64,000 bases of DNA from contig JAAXNY010000023.1 in the NCBI GenBank assembly GCA_013420905.1, positions 59,090 through 123,089 on the forward strand. Direction: 5' to 3'. Shown here piece by piece: positions 55,806 through 64,000 of the stretch. The translations under genes and the position numbers were made by a program. Within the stretch, counting starts at the first letter, position 1. Every line of letters begins with the position of its first letter. The DNA is from Collybia mongolica. Lineage: Eukaryota; Basidiomycota; Agaricomycetes; Agaricales; Clitocybaceae. Under the pieces are notes generated by a model that saw only the letters and a program-made list of their open reading frames with translations, had not been told where the DNA came from and made no database searches.

Positions 55806-58800
55806 TCCAAAGTGATCAAGGAGAGCTAGCCGTAGAAATTGCTGAAGATGAGGACGGGAACTTTATTATAACGGGTTATAGACACCCTACTGATAAGCGG
55901 AATTTTGGTCACAAAGAACTTAGAGATGTCTTTTTGTCTAGAAGTGATGTAAACATGAATAGTACAGTACCTGAACGCGAATTACTAGCCACGTACTTGG
56001 CTTCTGTAGATGAGCGCGATGGACCAGTAATAAACTACGAGCAGAACAGTAGGGACCCAGCAAGCACACCCACTAGACCGCTGACATACGCTCAAGAACA
56101 GCCCATGATCAATAAAGCTTTAAGTAAATTAAAGCAGTGGCAAATTGGCACAAATGAGCGCGGTCTTGGAACGGCAACAAGTGAAAAGTGTAATATTGAG
56201 ACCATGGATCAGCTAGTAGGAAAGAAGTATAAACCAGTACATTTGAAAACAAAACCAACACTGGCGGACCTGCCTGATAAATTTAGAATTATCAGAGATA
56301 TAAAGGGCGACCCTTTAGCAGCCCTACCAGTTCTAACACCTAACCCACCTCCGTTTAAACCAACTGGGAGGTACACTGAGGAAAGGCGCGCGGAATTCCA
56401 AAGAGTACACGAAGAAGAAAGCTTCTTAAAACCTAAAGAGATGGATATAATCCACGACTTTATGTGCAAACATAATGATGGTTTTGCTTGGAATGATAGT
56501 GAGCGCGGTAGTTTTAAGAAGGAATATTTTCCTCCCGTCGAAATACCAGTAGTCCCACATACGCCGTGGACAGAGAGGAACATTAGAATCCCACCAGGAA
56601 TCTATGAAGATGTTTGTAAAATCATCAAGACAAAAATTGATGCAGGAGTCTATGAGAGATCCAATTCATCATACAGGTCTAGATGGTTTACCGTATTAAA
56701 GAAAGGCCCAGGAAAGAAGCTTAGAATTGTACATAGTCTAGAACCACTGAATGCAGTCACAATAGCGCACTCGGGTCTACCACCCGCTACCGAAGAACTA
56801 GCAGAACACTTCGCAGGGCGCGCTTGTGGCGGAATGATGGATCTATATGTAGGATACGATGAGAGGCCTTTAGCAGAAACCTCGCGCGATCTAACCACGT
56901 TCCAAACACCATTTGGCGCGCTGAGATTAGTAACACTCCCTATGGGATGGACGAATTCTGTTCCAATATTTCATGACGATGTCACGTACATCCTACAGGA
57001 TGAGGTACCACATGTCACAATACCCTATATTGATGATGTACCCGTGCGCGGTCCAGCAACGCGTTATGAACTACCGGACGGAACAGAAGAAGAGCTACCT
57101 GGTGCTCCAGGTGTTAGGCGCTTCTTCTGGGAACATATGCAAAATGTAAATCGCGTCGTACAGAGAATGAAGTATTCTGGAGGAACATTTTCAGGATATA
57201 AGTCTATGTTATGCGCAAGTGAAATTCTAGTGGTAGGACATAGATGTACCTATGAAGGACGAAAACCTACTACAGATAGAATCGGTGTAGTTGAAAGATG
57301 GGGACCATGCAAAGATGTCAGTGAAGTACGCGCTTACATGGGAACTATTGGTGTATGCAGGAATTTCATTAAAGACTTCGCCCGTATAGGTCAACCAATT
57401 CAAAAGTTAACTAGGAGTAGTGAACCTTGGATATGGGGGCCTGAGCAAGAAGAAGCGCAGCAGCTATTATTAGACGCACTTAAAAATAGCCCCGCGCTCC
57501 GTCCAATTAATTACACCTGGAATACGCCAGTAGTACTGTCAGTAGATACGTCATGGAAAGCCGTAGGCTACTATATCTATGAGGAAGACCCTGATATACC
57601 TGGAAGAAAGCACTATGCTAGATTTGACTCGATAACTCTGAATGAGCGCGAAGCGCGCTTCTCACAACCCAAACGAGAGCTATTCGGATTGATGAGAGTT
57701 CTAATGGCATGTTATTATTGGTTTATTGGAGTACGAAATTTGGTAGTGGAAACGGATGCAAAGTACATTAAGGGGATGTTATCAAACCCAAGTCTAGGAC
57801 CTAATGCAACGGTAAATAGGTGGATTGATAGGATACTTATGTTCCACTTTACTCTGGTTCATAAAGCTGGTAAAGGCTTTGGCCCAGATGGTCTGTCAAG
57901 ACGAGACGCGCGGCTAGGGGATCCTGTCTACCCGGACCCAGACGATGGTTACGACGAACCCTCAGGTCCTTTAAGGTTTATCAACCCAACGGAAGGATTG
58001 GATGACCCTTTGGAGCTGTCAGATTTTAAAGAGGAGATCGACACGCGCGGCGGATATTTATTCCAACTTGCGAAGGAAATCTCTGATTTTGAAGTGGAAG
58101 TAAACAATGCCTGGGCTGGTGAAGCAGCATTTATCGGAGAAGTAAAACAGCACTTAGGTTTAGGACGGTTCGGTATTCAAAGAGAAGCTTATCTAAAGCA
58201 ACTTGTAAATACTACTGTCATACCCAATGAAAAGTTTAAATACGACCCTAATGTAAGGGAAGTATATGATGAGTCTAAACGGACACCTACGGCACAGGAA
58301 CAGGATAAAAACCTACCTTTAATAAAAGAATGGTTAAAAAGACCACAAAAGAGACCAAAAGGAATGACAGATCGCGCCTACCTAAAGTTTGCAAGGCAGG
58401 CATCTAATTTCTTTTTGGATCCAGAAGGCAGGATGTATAGGAAAAATATCGATAGCGCGCACCAGCTTGTTGTTGATAAAAATCACCGAACATATATGAT
58501 GAAGGCGTCTCACGATTCTGTTGGACATAGGGGTTTCTATGCAACAAAATCTTTAATAGATAAAAGATTTTGGTGGCCAGAAATGGAACGCGATGTATCA
58601 TGGTATGTGAAGTCATGTCACATCTGTCAGACAAGGCTTTTAACTTTGTTGAGAATCCCTCCTGTTATAACCCACACACCGTCTATATTCCAAGTATTGC
58701 ATGCGGACACCATGTATATGAGCCCATCGTCTAACGGTTATAAATACATTGTCCAAGGAAGATGTGCGCTGTCTTCATGGATGGAAGGCGCGCCCCTCAA

Positions 58801-59800
58801 ATCTGAGGACGGCAAGACCTTGGGAAGGTGGCTGTTCGAAGAAGTAATTTGTAGATGGGGTTCTCTAACGGAAATTGTAACGGATAATGGTCCTGCCTTT
58901 GTCGCAGCCAAAGCGTGGCTGGAATCCAAGTATGGTATTACAGGAATAAGTATATCACCATACAATTCCAAAGGAAATGGGATCGCCGAGCGCGCACATT
59001 GGGATGTGCGTCAAGCTGTCTTCAAAGCTACAGGTGGTGATGTAAAGAAGTGGTACGACTTCTTCCACCATGTAATGTGGGCTGACAGGATTACTATACG
59101 GAGAGGGACGGGTTGCTCCCCCTATTTTATGATTACGGGCGCGCACCCAACCTTACCGTTAGATATCATTGAAGCCACTTGGTTAGTAAAGTTACCAGGA
59201 AAAATATTGACTACAGAGGAACTCATTGGGTTTAGAGCGCAGGCTCTAGCTAAGCACGTCCAGCATGTGGCCGATATGAGGAAACATATCAATATAGAAA
59301 AACGAAGGAGACTATTACAGTATGAGAAGGATCACAGCGCGACCATCAGAGACTATGATTTCAAACCAGGAAGTTTAGTACTAGTTAGAAATACCGAGGT
59401 CGAAAGTTCGCTCGATAAAAAGCTGAAGCCACGGTACCTGGGACCAATGATAGTCCTGAGACGAAACCGCGGGGGAGCCTATATTGTTTGTGAAATGGAT
59501 GGATCGGTGTGGCAACATAAAGTGGGGGCGTTTAGGGTTATTCCCTATTTTGCTAGGAGTACAATTGAGCTGCCGGATAATCTGCAAGATCTAATAGACA
59601 TCTCTAGCGAAACATTAAATGCTTTAGTGGAATCGAAAGATCCCGCTAATAGACAAGTTTATAAGGAGCGTGACTATACCTTTGACAGAGTCCAATTGGA
59701 TCAGTCCGATTCAGAGTCAAGCTCTAGTGAAAACACTGAAGAGGGGATAGCGCCGGCGCTACCACAAACTACTATGTCACACCGGAAGTTGCATAAGTGA
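55757..59800 (+). CDS. pol: gypsy pol: RT, RNase H, integrase
   Basis: The frame is open from 55757, -1 to protease, and has no stop until 59798-59800. The first in-frame ATG is 55955; residue numbers here count from 55934. Reverse transcriptase: Asp at 303 in [21 protein letters not shown] at about 335, YIDD at 365-368. RNase H: Asp538 ([11 protein letters not shown]), Glu582, Asp608 (VVETDAKYI), Asp652 (GPDGLSRRD). Integrase: HHCC finger (H860, H865, C895, C898) and a DD35E core, Asp925 (VLHAD), Asp984 (IVTDNG), Glu1019 (GIAER). A GPY/F-like segment, [13 protein letters not shown], follows at about 1175, and no chromodomain is seen. All catalytic residues are present, so the enzyme set looks functional. 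Expression requires frameshifting or reinitiation upstream. Confidence 0.92.
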   Translation, partial: AVEKTTGAGFSAFDELIQSDQGELAVEIAEDEDGNFIITGYRHPTDKRNFGHKELRDVFLSRSDVNMNSTVPERELLATYLASVDERDGPVINYEQNSRDPASTPTRPLTYAQEQPMINKALSKLKQWQIGTNERGLGTATSEKCNIETMDQLVGKKYKPVHLKTKPTLADLPDKFRIIRDIKGDPLAALPVLTPNPPPFKPTGRYTEERRAEFQRVHEEESFLKPKEMDIIHDFMCKHNDGFAWNDSERGSFKKEYFPPVEIPVVPHTPWTERNIRIPPGIYEDVCKIIKTKIDAGVYERSNSSYRSRWFTVLKKGPGKKLRIVHSLEPLNAVTIAHSGLPPATEELAEHFAGRACGGMMDLYVGYDERPLAETSRDLTTFQTPFGALRLVTLPMGWTNSVPIFHDDVTYILQDEVPHVTIPYIDDVPVRGPATRYELPDGTEEELPGAPGVRRFFWEHMQNVNRVVQRMKYSGGTFSGYKSMLCASEILVVGHRCTYEGRKPTTDRIGVVERWGPCKDVSEVRAYMGTIGVCRNFIKDFARIGQPIQKLTRSSEPWIWGPEQEEAQQLLLDALKNSPALRPINYTWNTPVVLSVDTSWKAVGYYIYEEDPDIPGRKHYARFDSITLNEREARFSQPKRELFGLMRVLMACYYWFIGVRNLVVETDAKYIKGMLSNPSLGPNATVNRWIDRILMFHFTLVHKAGKGFGPDGLSRRDARLGDPVYPDPDDGYDEPSGPLRFINPTEGLDDPLELSDFKEEIDTRGGYLFQLAKEISDFEVEVNNAWAGEAAFIGEVKQHLGLGRFGIQREAYLKQLVNTTVIPNEKFKYDPNVREVYDESKRTPTAQEQDKNLPLIKEWLKRPQKRPKGMTDRAYLKFARQASNFFLDPEGRMYRKNIDSAHQLVVDKNHRTYMMKASHDSVGHRGFYATKSLIDKRFWWPEMERDVSWYVKSCHICQTRLLTLLRIPPVITHTPSIFQVLHADTMYMSPSSNGYKYIVQGRCALSSWMEGAPLKSEDGKTLGRWLFEEVICRWGSLTEIVTDNGPAFVAAKAWLESKYGITGISISPYNSKGNGIAERAHWDVRQAVFKATGGDVKKWYDFFHHVMWADRITIRRGTGCSPYFMITGAHPTLPLDIIEATWLVKLPGKILTTEELIGFRAQALAKHVQHVADMRKHINIEKRRRLLQYEKDHSATIRDYDFKPGSLVLVRNTEVESSLDKKLKPRYLGPMIVLRRNRGGAYIVCEMDGSVWQHKVGAFRVIPYFARSTIELPDNLQDLIDISSETLNALVESKDPANRQVYKERDYTFDRVQLDQSDSESSSSENTEEGIAPALPQTTMSHRKLHK
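55781..55787 (+). promoter_or_regulatory. candidate -1 frameshift heptamer GGATTTT
   Basis: In the protease frame it reads G GAT TTT, within the window where both frames are open (55757-55802). It belongs to the same class as the GGAUUUA site known at the pro-pol junction of mouse mammary tumour virus. A -1 slip enters the pol frame. No downstream structure was established. Confidence 0.45.
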
Positions 59801-59946
59801 TAAATCAGTATGAAAACAGAAGCAGTAAAGACAGTGTAAGCAACGAAGCTAAGTAGTAAGGACAGTGTTAAACCGAGTAAAGACAGTAATACAAAGGAGC
59901 GTGGGGAGGGACACCATAACTAAGGAGGAAGTTAATTGGACTACCC

Positions 59947-61324
59947 TCAAGCAGATATGAAGTCGTCTTCAACCTCGGGCAAGGGCACATCAGCCGGAGC
60001 TACCTCCTCTTTATCATTGTCATCCTGGTCATGGACTTCGGTAGCGCTTGCAGTGGCAGCCTCGTCAGAGCCTCCCTCCAGAGCGGCCTCGTTCATTAGA
60101 CCGTTGAGGCGAGTAACCTCGTCCATAGTGGCGTCACGACGCTTCAATAAGAAGGACACTGTATGACTGATCTCCTCCAACTCAGCGCGGTAGTTTAAAA
60201 GCATCCTACCGAGGGCTTGCTTGGTGTGTGACAAGGGATCGCCCGCGTCAGCAATCAAGCGCGCCCGCGCTAAGACTACATCGTGCTCCTTGGAGGGACG
60301 GAAGTCAATAAAGACACGAGTATCTGATACACAGTCAGTATAAAAATAGAACCATCTATTATTAGAAAACGTACCCTCAGCAGATGCCTTTGGATCTTCA
60401 TCCGGGGTGTCCTGCCTCGTACGCTTTTTGGGACGAAGAGTGCTGCCGCGGTTGAGCTCGGAACGCTTACCGTCCTGTAGGAATAAGAAACAAAGTAATA
60501 GACAGAGCAAAAACAAGAATGGGTACCTTGATGGCAGCCTTTTCAGCCTTAGTCCTTTTGACACGGGGAACCTTAATGTTCTCCTTCTCCTTGCGACTAC
60601 GGGTGATTGGTCCTTCACTAAGGAGACGACTAGTCACTGGTCCAGAGACAGTAGCGCTAGCCGTAGCGCCGGAATCAATGACCATATTCTTGAGTAAAGA
60701 AGAGACGCCATTGAGTATGTCGCGCACTGACAGCGCGGTAGCTAAAAAGAAACATACCGAGTCAGTACCAGACATTTCAATGTCACCGTCATATTCACTG
60801 CCAGCAATGACCTCGCCTGGAATAGCGGGACTATCCGCATCACCACCAGTAGCAGGGACCTAGTACCAGAAAACCATGGTTTAAGAACAGTACAGTGCAA
60901 GATAAGGTAAAAAGCACGCACCGCGGTTTGAGACAGGTGCTCGGTGCGGACCTTTTCACGGTGACGGTGAATAGCGGCAGTAAGAGTCACAATGTTGCGG
61001 TAGACGGGCTCTTGAAGTAACTCGGGGTATACATGTTGTAGTCCCTGGAATGCTTTACGGACGCCAAAGATAACATTCTGCCAGGACCGCTCCGTCAAAA
61101 CCATTTTGGACTCAGTCAGGAGTAGCTGTAAATTGTAAAAGTTGTTACGATAACGGCGTATATAAGTTAATTGGTAAAAAGTGTACCGCGGTTTCGCCTA
61201 ACTTCCGGACGCTGACCCTTTGTTCAACAAGGGTGTCCATCGATAAACGAGCTTGAAAGGTGTGCCACTGAGCTTGGACCATCTTGAAGTTCTCGATGTC
61301 TTGATAGTTGGGGGGGCTAGTCAT
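59947..61324 (-). CDS. antisense five-exon gene inside gypsy element A (383 aa)
   Basis: Exons 61324-61187, 61125-60922, 60859-60527, 60474-60375 and 60323-59947 total 1152 nt, an exact multiple of three. Introns are 51-62 nt with GTACAC, GTGCGT, GTACCC and GTACGT donors. The first part is helical and Gln-rich (MVQAQWHTFQARLSMDTL; SWQNVIFGVRKAFQGLQHV). The middle is acidic, then strongly basic and nuclear-signal-like (TRSRKEKENIKVPRVKRTK; RPKKRTRQD). The C-terminal 120 residues hold a coil (LLNYRAELEEISHTVSF, LLKRRDATMDEVTRLNGLM) and an acidic tail. No family recognised. It lies between pol and the expected 3' LTR on the opposite strand. Introns show it cannot simply be part of the genomic element RNA in sense orientation. 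It is either a captured host gene or an element-encoded accessory. Confidence 0.75.
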
Positions 61325-61829
61325 AATGATGCAGAGGAAATTGATTCTTCGAACCAGAACGTTGTAAAGAGAGTATAATAGAGTTGGGCGATGTCTTGGG
61401 ACAAAAAGCACAGCCAGTGCCCTTTTTATACCTCTACGACTAGAGAAGTGCTACCCAGTCTCTCATTCGTTGCGCGCGTTCTATCCCCAGAAAAATCTAT
61501 ACATTTCAACTGAACAGGTCCGAGACGCGTGCCTAATTGAAATGCTGGGCCCAATTAAAAAAAAAAAAAAGGAGCTCCGTAAAAATTCATGTGGAGCGCT
61601 GAAAGGGGGCTCCTGGGCTATAAGTGCGCTGATGCTATGTAATGTAATCCTTCACACACACACACACCAAACCTAACAATCAACACACGAACAGTAGGAA
61701 TCGCCTGTTTTGAGTTCGGGTTCAAGTGCTTAGAAGCACTAAGCTTTGAATAGTACTAGCCAAAGCCCTTTCCAATGATCTCTCGACGGGTTCGATTTAG
61801 ACAAAAGCTTCAACACAGGTTCAAAAACC
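61325..61829 (+). other. tail of gypsy A before the inverted LTR
   Basis: Non-coding sequence with a 13-base A run (about 61,559-61,571), a CA-dinucleotide run (about 61,653-61,666) and the small palindrome CAGGTTTTTGAACCTG next to the LTR end. It is presumably the promoter region of the antisense gene. Confidence 0.4.
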
Positions 61830-62817
61830 TGCTAGGTATATTTATAATATCTCTTGATCCAATAGACTGAGTACCAAGTGTACGTTCAATTATTAGTGAT
61901 CCCAAGCAGATCTATAAGTCCAAGCGACTTATCAAACAATGCAGTGCCAAGTGCACTAAGGCCAAGTGCCTAGTAATTCCAACGGACAATACGGTACTAA
62001 GTTCCAAGTGAACTAAGTTTCTTTAATTCTGTGGTTCTCCAATCAATTCCAATCAAGACACGTTGAAGCAATCTGATCCTTAATTCGGGCACGCAATAGT
62101 GTTTTAACAAATGTGATTTGTATACTCTATAGTCGCGCGAAGTGGGGGCAAGATTCCTTGCCTTAGCGCTACTCATCTACAGTCTATTTATAATGTACAA
62201 ACTAAATATCATATGGAATTGTAAATTTTACACGGAACCGCGCTCCCGCGCGCCAAGAATCTGTATTCAATACTGACGCGTCTACTACAACTTGGCGCGC
62301 GCGCCATGCGTGCCAATTATGTCGTTTACTGGTTACTTATCAAATATTGAAAGAGCTGGCTAAACTCTTATCAAGTCCCGACCGCGCGCTCTGTTATTTA
62401 AAACAGCGCGGCACTGTCGTTTACTCCTCCTGATTGTCCTGGTTGCTATTCACGGTGTCCCGTCACTTCCGGTAGTTAACACCAAGTACCCCTGACTAGG
62501 ATCGGGTTGTGCAAGTCCCGAATTTACAATTACTTCTCCTATTAATGATGATCCCCGGACTAATGATATCATACTACAACGGTTACTTATGAACTAAGAC
62601 ACCGAGGTTGTAACCGGGCATGGTGAATAGGACTAATAATAGACCGTACTCATAGTCCTCTGTACTGATAGTGTATTATCCATTAGACTAGTTCACTCTG
62701 ATTAGCTGTCTCGGAGCTCGACTCTAATCCTTTATTACCGCTTACTTGGTTATTAGAAATGACACTAATAGCCTTACTTGTTGACTTTATAAGTGCAAAC
62801 AATTTCGGGCCCTATCA
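61830..62817 (-). repeat. gypsy element B 3' LTR
   Basis: Minus-orientation copy of the 51,669 LTR, starting TGATAGG at 62817 and ending CTAGCA at 61830, so TG...CA. A purine-rich tract (ATGGGGGAGA on the minus strand, 62818-62827) abuts its start, which identifies it as a 3' LTR whose element body extends to the right, beyond the window. Confidence 0.8.
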
Positions 62818-62830
62818 TCTCCCCCATACC
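62818..62830 (-). other. polypurine tract of gypsy B
   Basis: Minus-strand TATGGGGGAGA directly upstream of the LTR start TGATAGG, as needed for plus-strand priming in reverse transcription. Confidence 0.6.
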
Positions 62831-63268
62831 ACAAATGTAGACTGTCCTCAGTCTCTCTTTGCCGGCAGGTTGGTCCAATACTTCGGGTCTGCACGCGTCT
62901 AATCTTTCAGTACAATGTTACAACGGTTCCGCTTTTAGACAGGTAGGCGCGCGATGTTGGGATCGAGCCCAGAGGTTTACTTCCCATCAGGATCGTGACA
63001 GCTATATACGTCTCCTGAGAGAGTACTTGACATTCGGACATCGCTTTACAGATATTTCAGTCATCTGGACATTTTTCTCGTTATGTTTCTGACACTTCAG
63101 CAAGAGATCGGTACTCCTGTTTGTTCTTTAGAGCTTCGCAATGCAGGGTTGTGCGTTTTTAAAAAGCTCGCGTCCTTGCTAAGTTTTAGACAATTTGGAC
63201 TTTATAGCCCATTTCTAAATCTCTTTGCTATCTGCATCGCTCAAACGCTCCAACCTTTTCAAACAGAA

Positions 63269-64000
63269 ATGTCTTCCACTTCTACTTCCGCCATGGCTCG
63301 TGCTCTGCGCTCGCCTTCCGCGCTGTCTCTCTCGCTCTCTGCCGCGATTCTACCGACTGAGGGCCGTTCCCCCACTATGGTCTATGTGGACCAGCCGGTC
63401 CCCTCATTTTCCGACCTCCTTGAAGATGCCGAGGGCGATGTCTTTGTCGCCATGGAGCAAGGGTGGATTATTATGGCCGAGGAACTCGCGCCCCGTATGG
63501 ACCATCAGGGCCCCCTTGACCTCGACGAGTTGATTGACTTCGTCGATCACTGCTCCATGCTCATCGTACGCCCATCTTTTACTTATTAAAACCTTTTACT
63601 TATTTACTGGTCTCAGGATGCCATCACTGGCGTGGTCCGTGGCGCGCGTTTTTCGCTGCCATATCCGGCTATTCTCCTCCTGCGCGCGCTTCACCTTCAA
63701 GTGATGCGCATCCCTGTCGACGCGCGCGAGGCTTCGTGGTCTTCCTGGCGTACGGTCATATCGACTGACCTGGGCGCCAACTCCATTCTTCTGGTAAATA
63801 ACTTGTTTACTTCTTTACTCTGCCTCCCTTTGTCAAGCTGACTACCTTTTTCTTTTAGGGCCAGGCTCCCACAGTGGAGCAAGTCCTTGACCAGGTGGGG
63901 TCGCGCTTCGAGCGCGACAATGGTGATAGTATCTTTCGGGATACTTTCCTCGTCCCGCCTCGCATGGTTGGCGCGCCGCGCCGTTACCATCAGTACCAGG
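63269..64000 (+). CDS. spliced gene antisense to gypsy B (3' end outside window)
   Basis: ATG at 63269. Exons are 63269-63565 (99 codons), 63617-63793 (59 codons) and from 63859 to the window end, with introns of 51 and 65 nt (GTACGC and GTAAAT donors, CTCAG and TTTAG acceptors). All junctions fall between codons and no stop interrupts. The protein reads Ala/Ser/Leu-rich at first (SALSLSLSAAILP), then acidic (FSDLLEDAEGDVFVAMEQ; GPLDLDELIDFVDH), then SLPYPAILLLRALHLQVM and VEQVLDQVGSRFERD. No family recognised, and no similarity by eye to the antisense protein of element A. Relative to element B it occupies the same position and orientation: just inside the 3' LTR, opposite strand. Confidence 0.65.

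Larger units (their letters stand above)
51669..61829 (+). mobile_element. Ty3/gypsy LTR retrotransposon A
   Basis: Order is 5' LTR, gag, protease, reverse transcriptase, RNase H, integrase. RT before integrase is diagnostic for Ty3/gypsy. After pol come about 2 kb with an antisense spliced gene. No direct-orientation 3' LTR is reached before a minus-strand LTR of the same family begins at 61830. The likely reading is that element B inserted into the tail of A and A's 3' LTR lies beyond the window. Coding frames are undamaged, so A may be young. Confidence 0.85.

Noticed and set aside
61730..61800. tRNA-like sequence with GGGTTCGA
   Set aside because: No matching A box or cloverleaf could be drawn.
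51669..62817. Whole 11.1-kb unit as a DNA transposon or DIRS-like element with 1-kb terminal inverted repeats
   Set aside because: The flanks show no target duplication, pol has a DD35E integrase rather than a tyrosine recombinase, and the right repeat has a polypurine tract on its outer side, which fits a separate minus-strand LTR element.
1..64000. CRISPR arrays, operons or bacterial ribosome-binding sites
   Set aside because: Spliced genes and element types are eukaryotic; no regularly spaced repeats of that kind were seen.

Overview
The window looks like nuclear DNA from a mushroom-forming basidiomycete (Agaricomycetes). The reasons are GT-AG introns of about 45-75 nt with CTNAC-type branch points, an expanded family of F-box-like proteins of roughly 510-540 residues, paralogous Ser/Thr-rich single-pass membrane proteins, and hAT, Ty1/copia and Ty3/gypsy elements. 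Everything here is read by eye from sequence. No database search was run, so family names rest on motif recognition.

Layout. 1-8.2 kb: 3' exons of a single-pass membrane protein (+), a decayed F-box tail, an intact F-box gene with an internal 24-codon triplication, and an inverted, broken F-box paralogue. 8.2-13.6 kb: no convincing gene. 13.6-15.3 kb: a decayed, truncated, inverted duplicate of the gene at 24.7-27.0 kb. 16-17.4 kb: an F-box gene inactivated by point lesions. 17.4-21.7 kb: no convincing gene. 21.7-22.7 kb: an intact 355-residue protein of unknown function (-). About 23.1-23.8 kb: a possible small multi-exon gene (-). 24.7-27.0 kb: a six-exon proline-rich protein with C-terminal Cys/His zinc fingers. 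27.3-28.3 kb: two F-box tail relics. 29.2-36.1 kb: three minus-strand membrane-protein loci. Two of them lie in a tandem segmental duplication, where only the downstream copy keeps a clean signal-peptide exon. 36.5-38.1 kb: intact F-box gene. 39.7-41.3 kb: a well-resolved six-exon TPR plus double CCCH zinc-finger gene (-). 41.8-42.6 kb: relic of a transposon-borne protein. 42.9-44.5 kb: intact F-box gene (-).

The right third is a mobile-element nest. A 3.94-kb hAT element (46,782-50,725) has 18-bp perfect terminal inverted repeats and a perfect 8-bp target duplication. It sits beside a minus-strand Ty1/copia 3' end (LTR 50,886-51,125 plus RT/RNase H). That copia reading frame is cut at 51,669 by the 5' LTR of a plus-strand Ty3/gypsy element (A), which has gag, protease and pol in three successive -1 frames. 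Downstream of pol, element A carries an intact five-exon gene of 383 codons on the opposite strand. At 61,830 it is interrupted by a minus-strand LTR of the same family (element B, LTR about 98% identical by eye). Element B has its polypurine tract and another antisense, spliced gene just to its right, running off the window.

The most interesting signals are (i) the antisense, intron-bearing passenger genes in the pol-to-3'LTR interval of two related gypsy elements, (ii) two candidate -1 slippery heptamers, GGGTTTC at the gag end and GGATTTT at the protease end, and (iii) the F-box cluster evolving by duplication, internal repeat growth and C-to-T-type nonsense decay.
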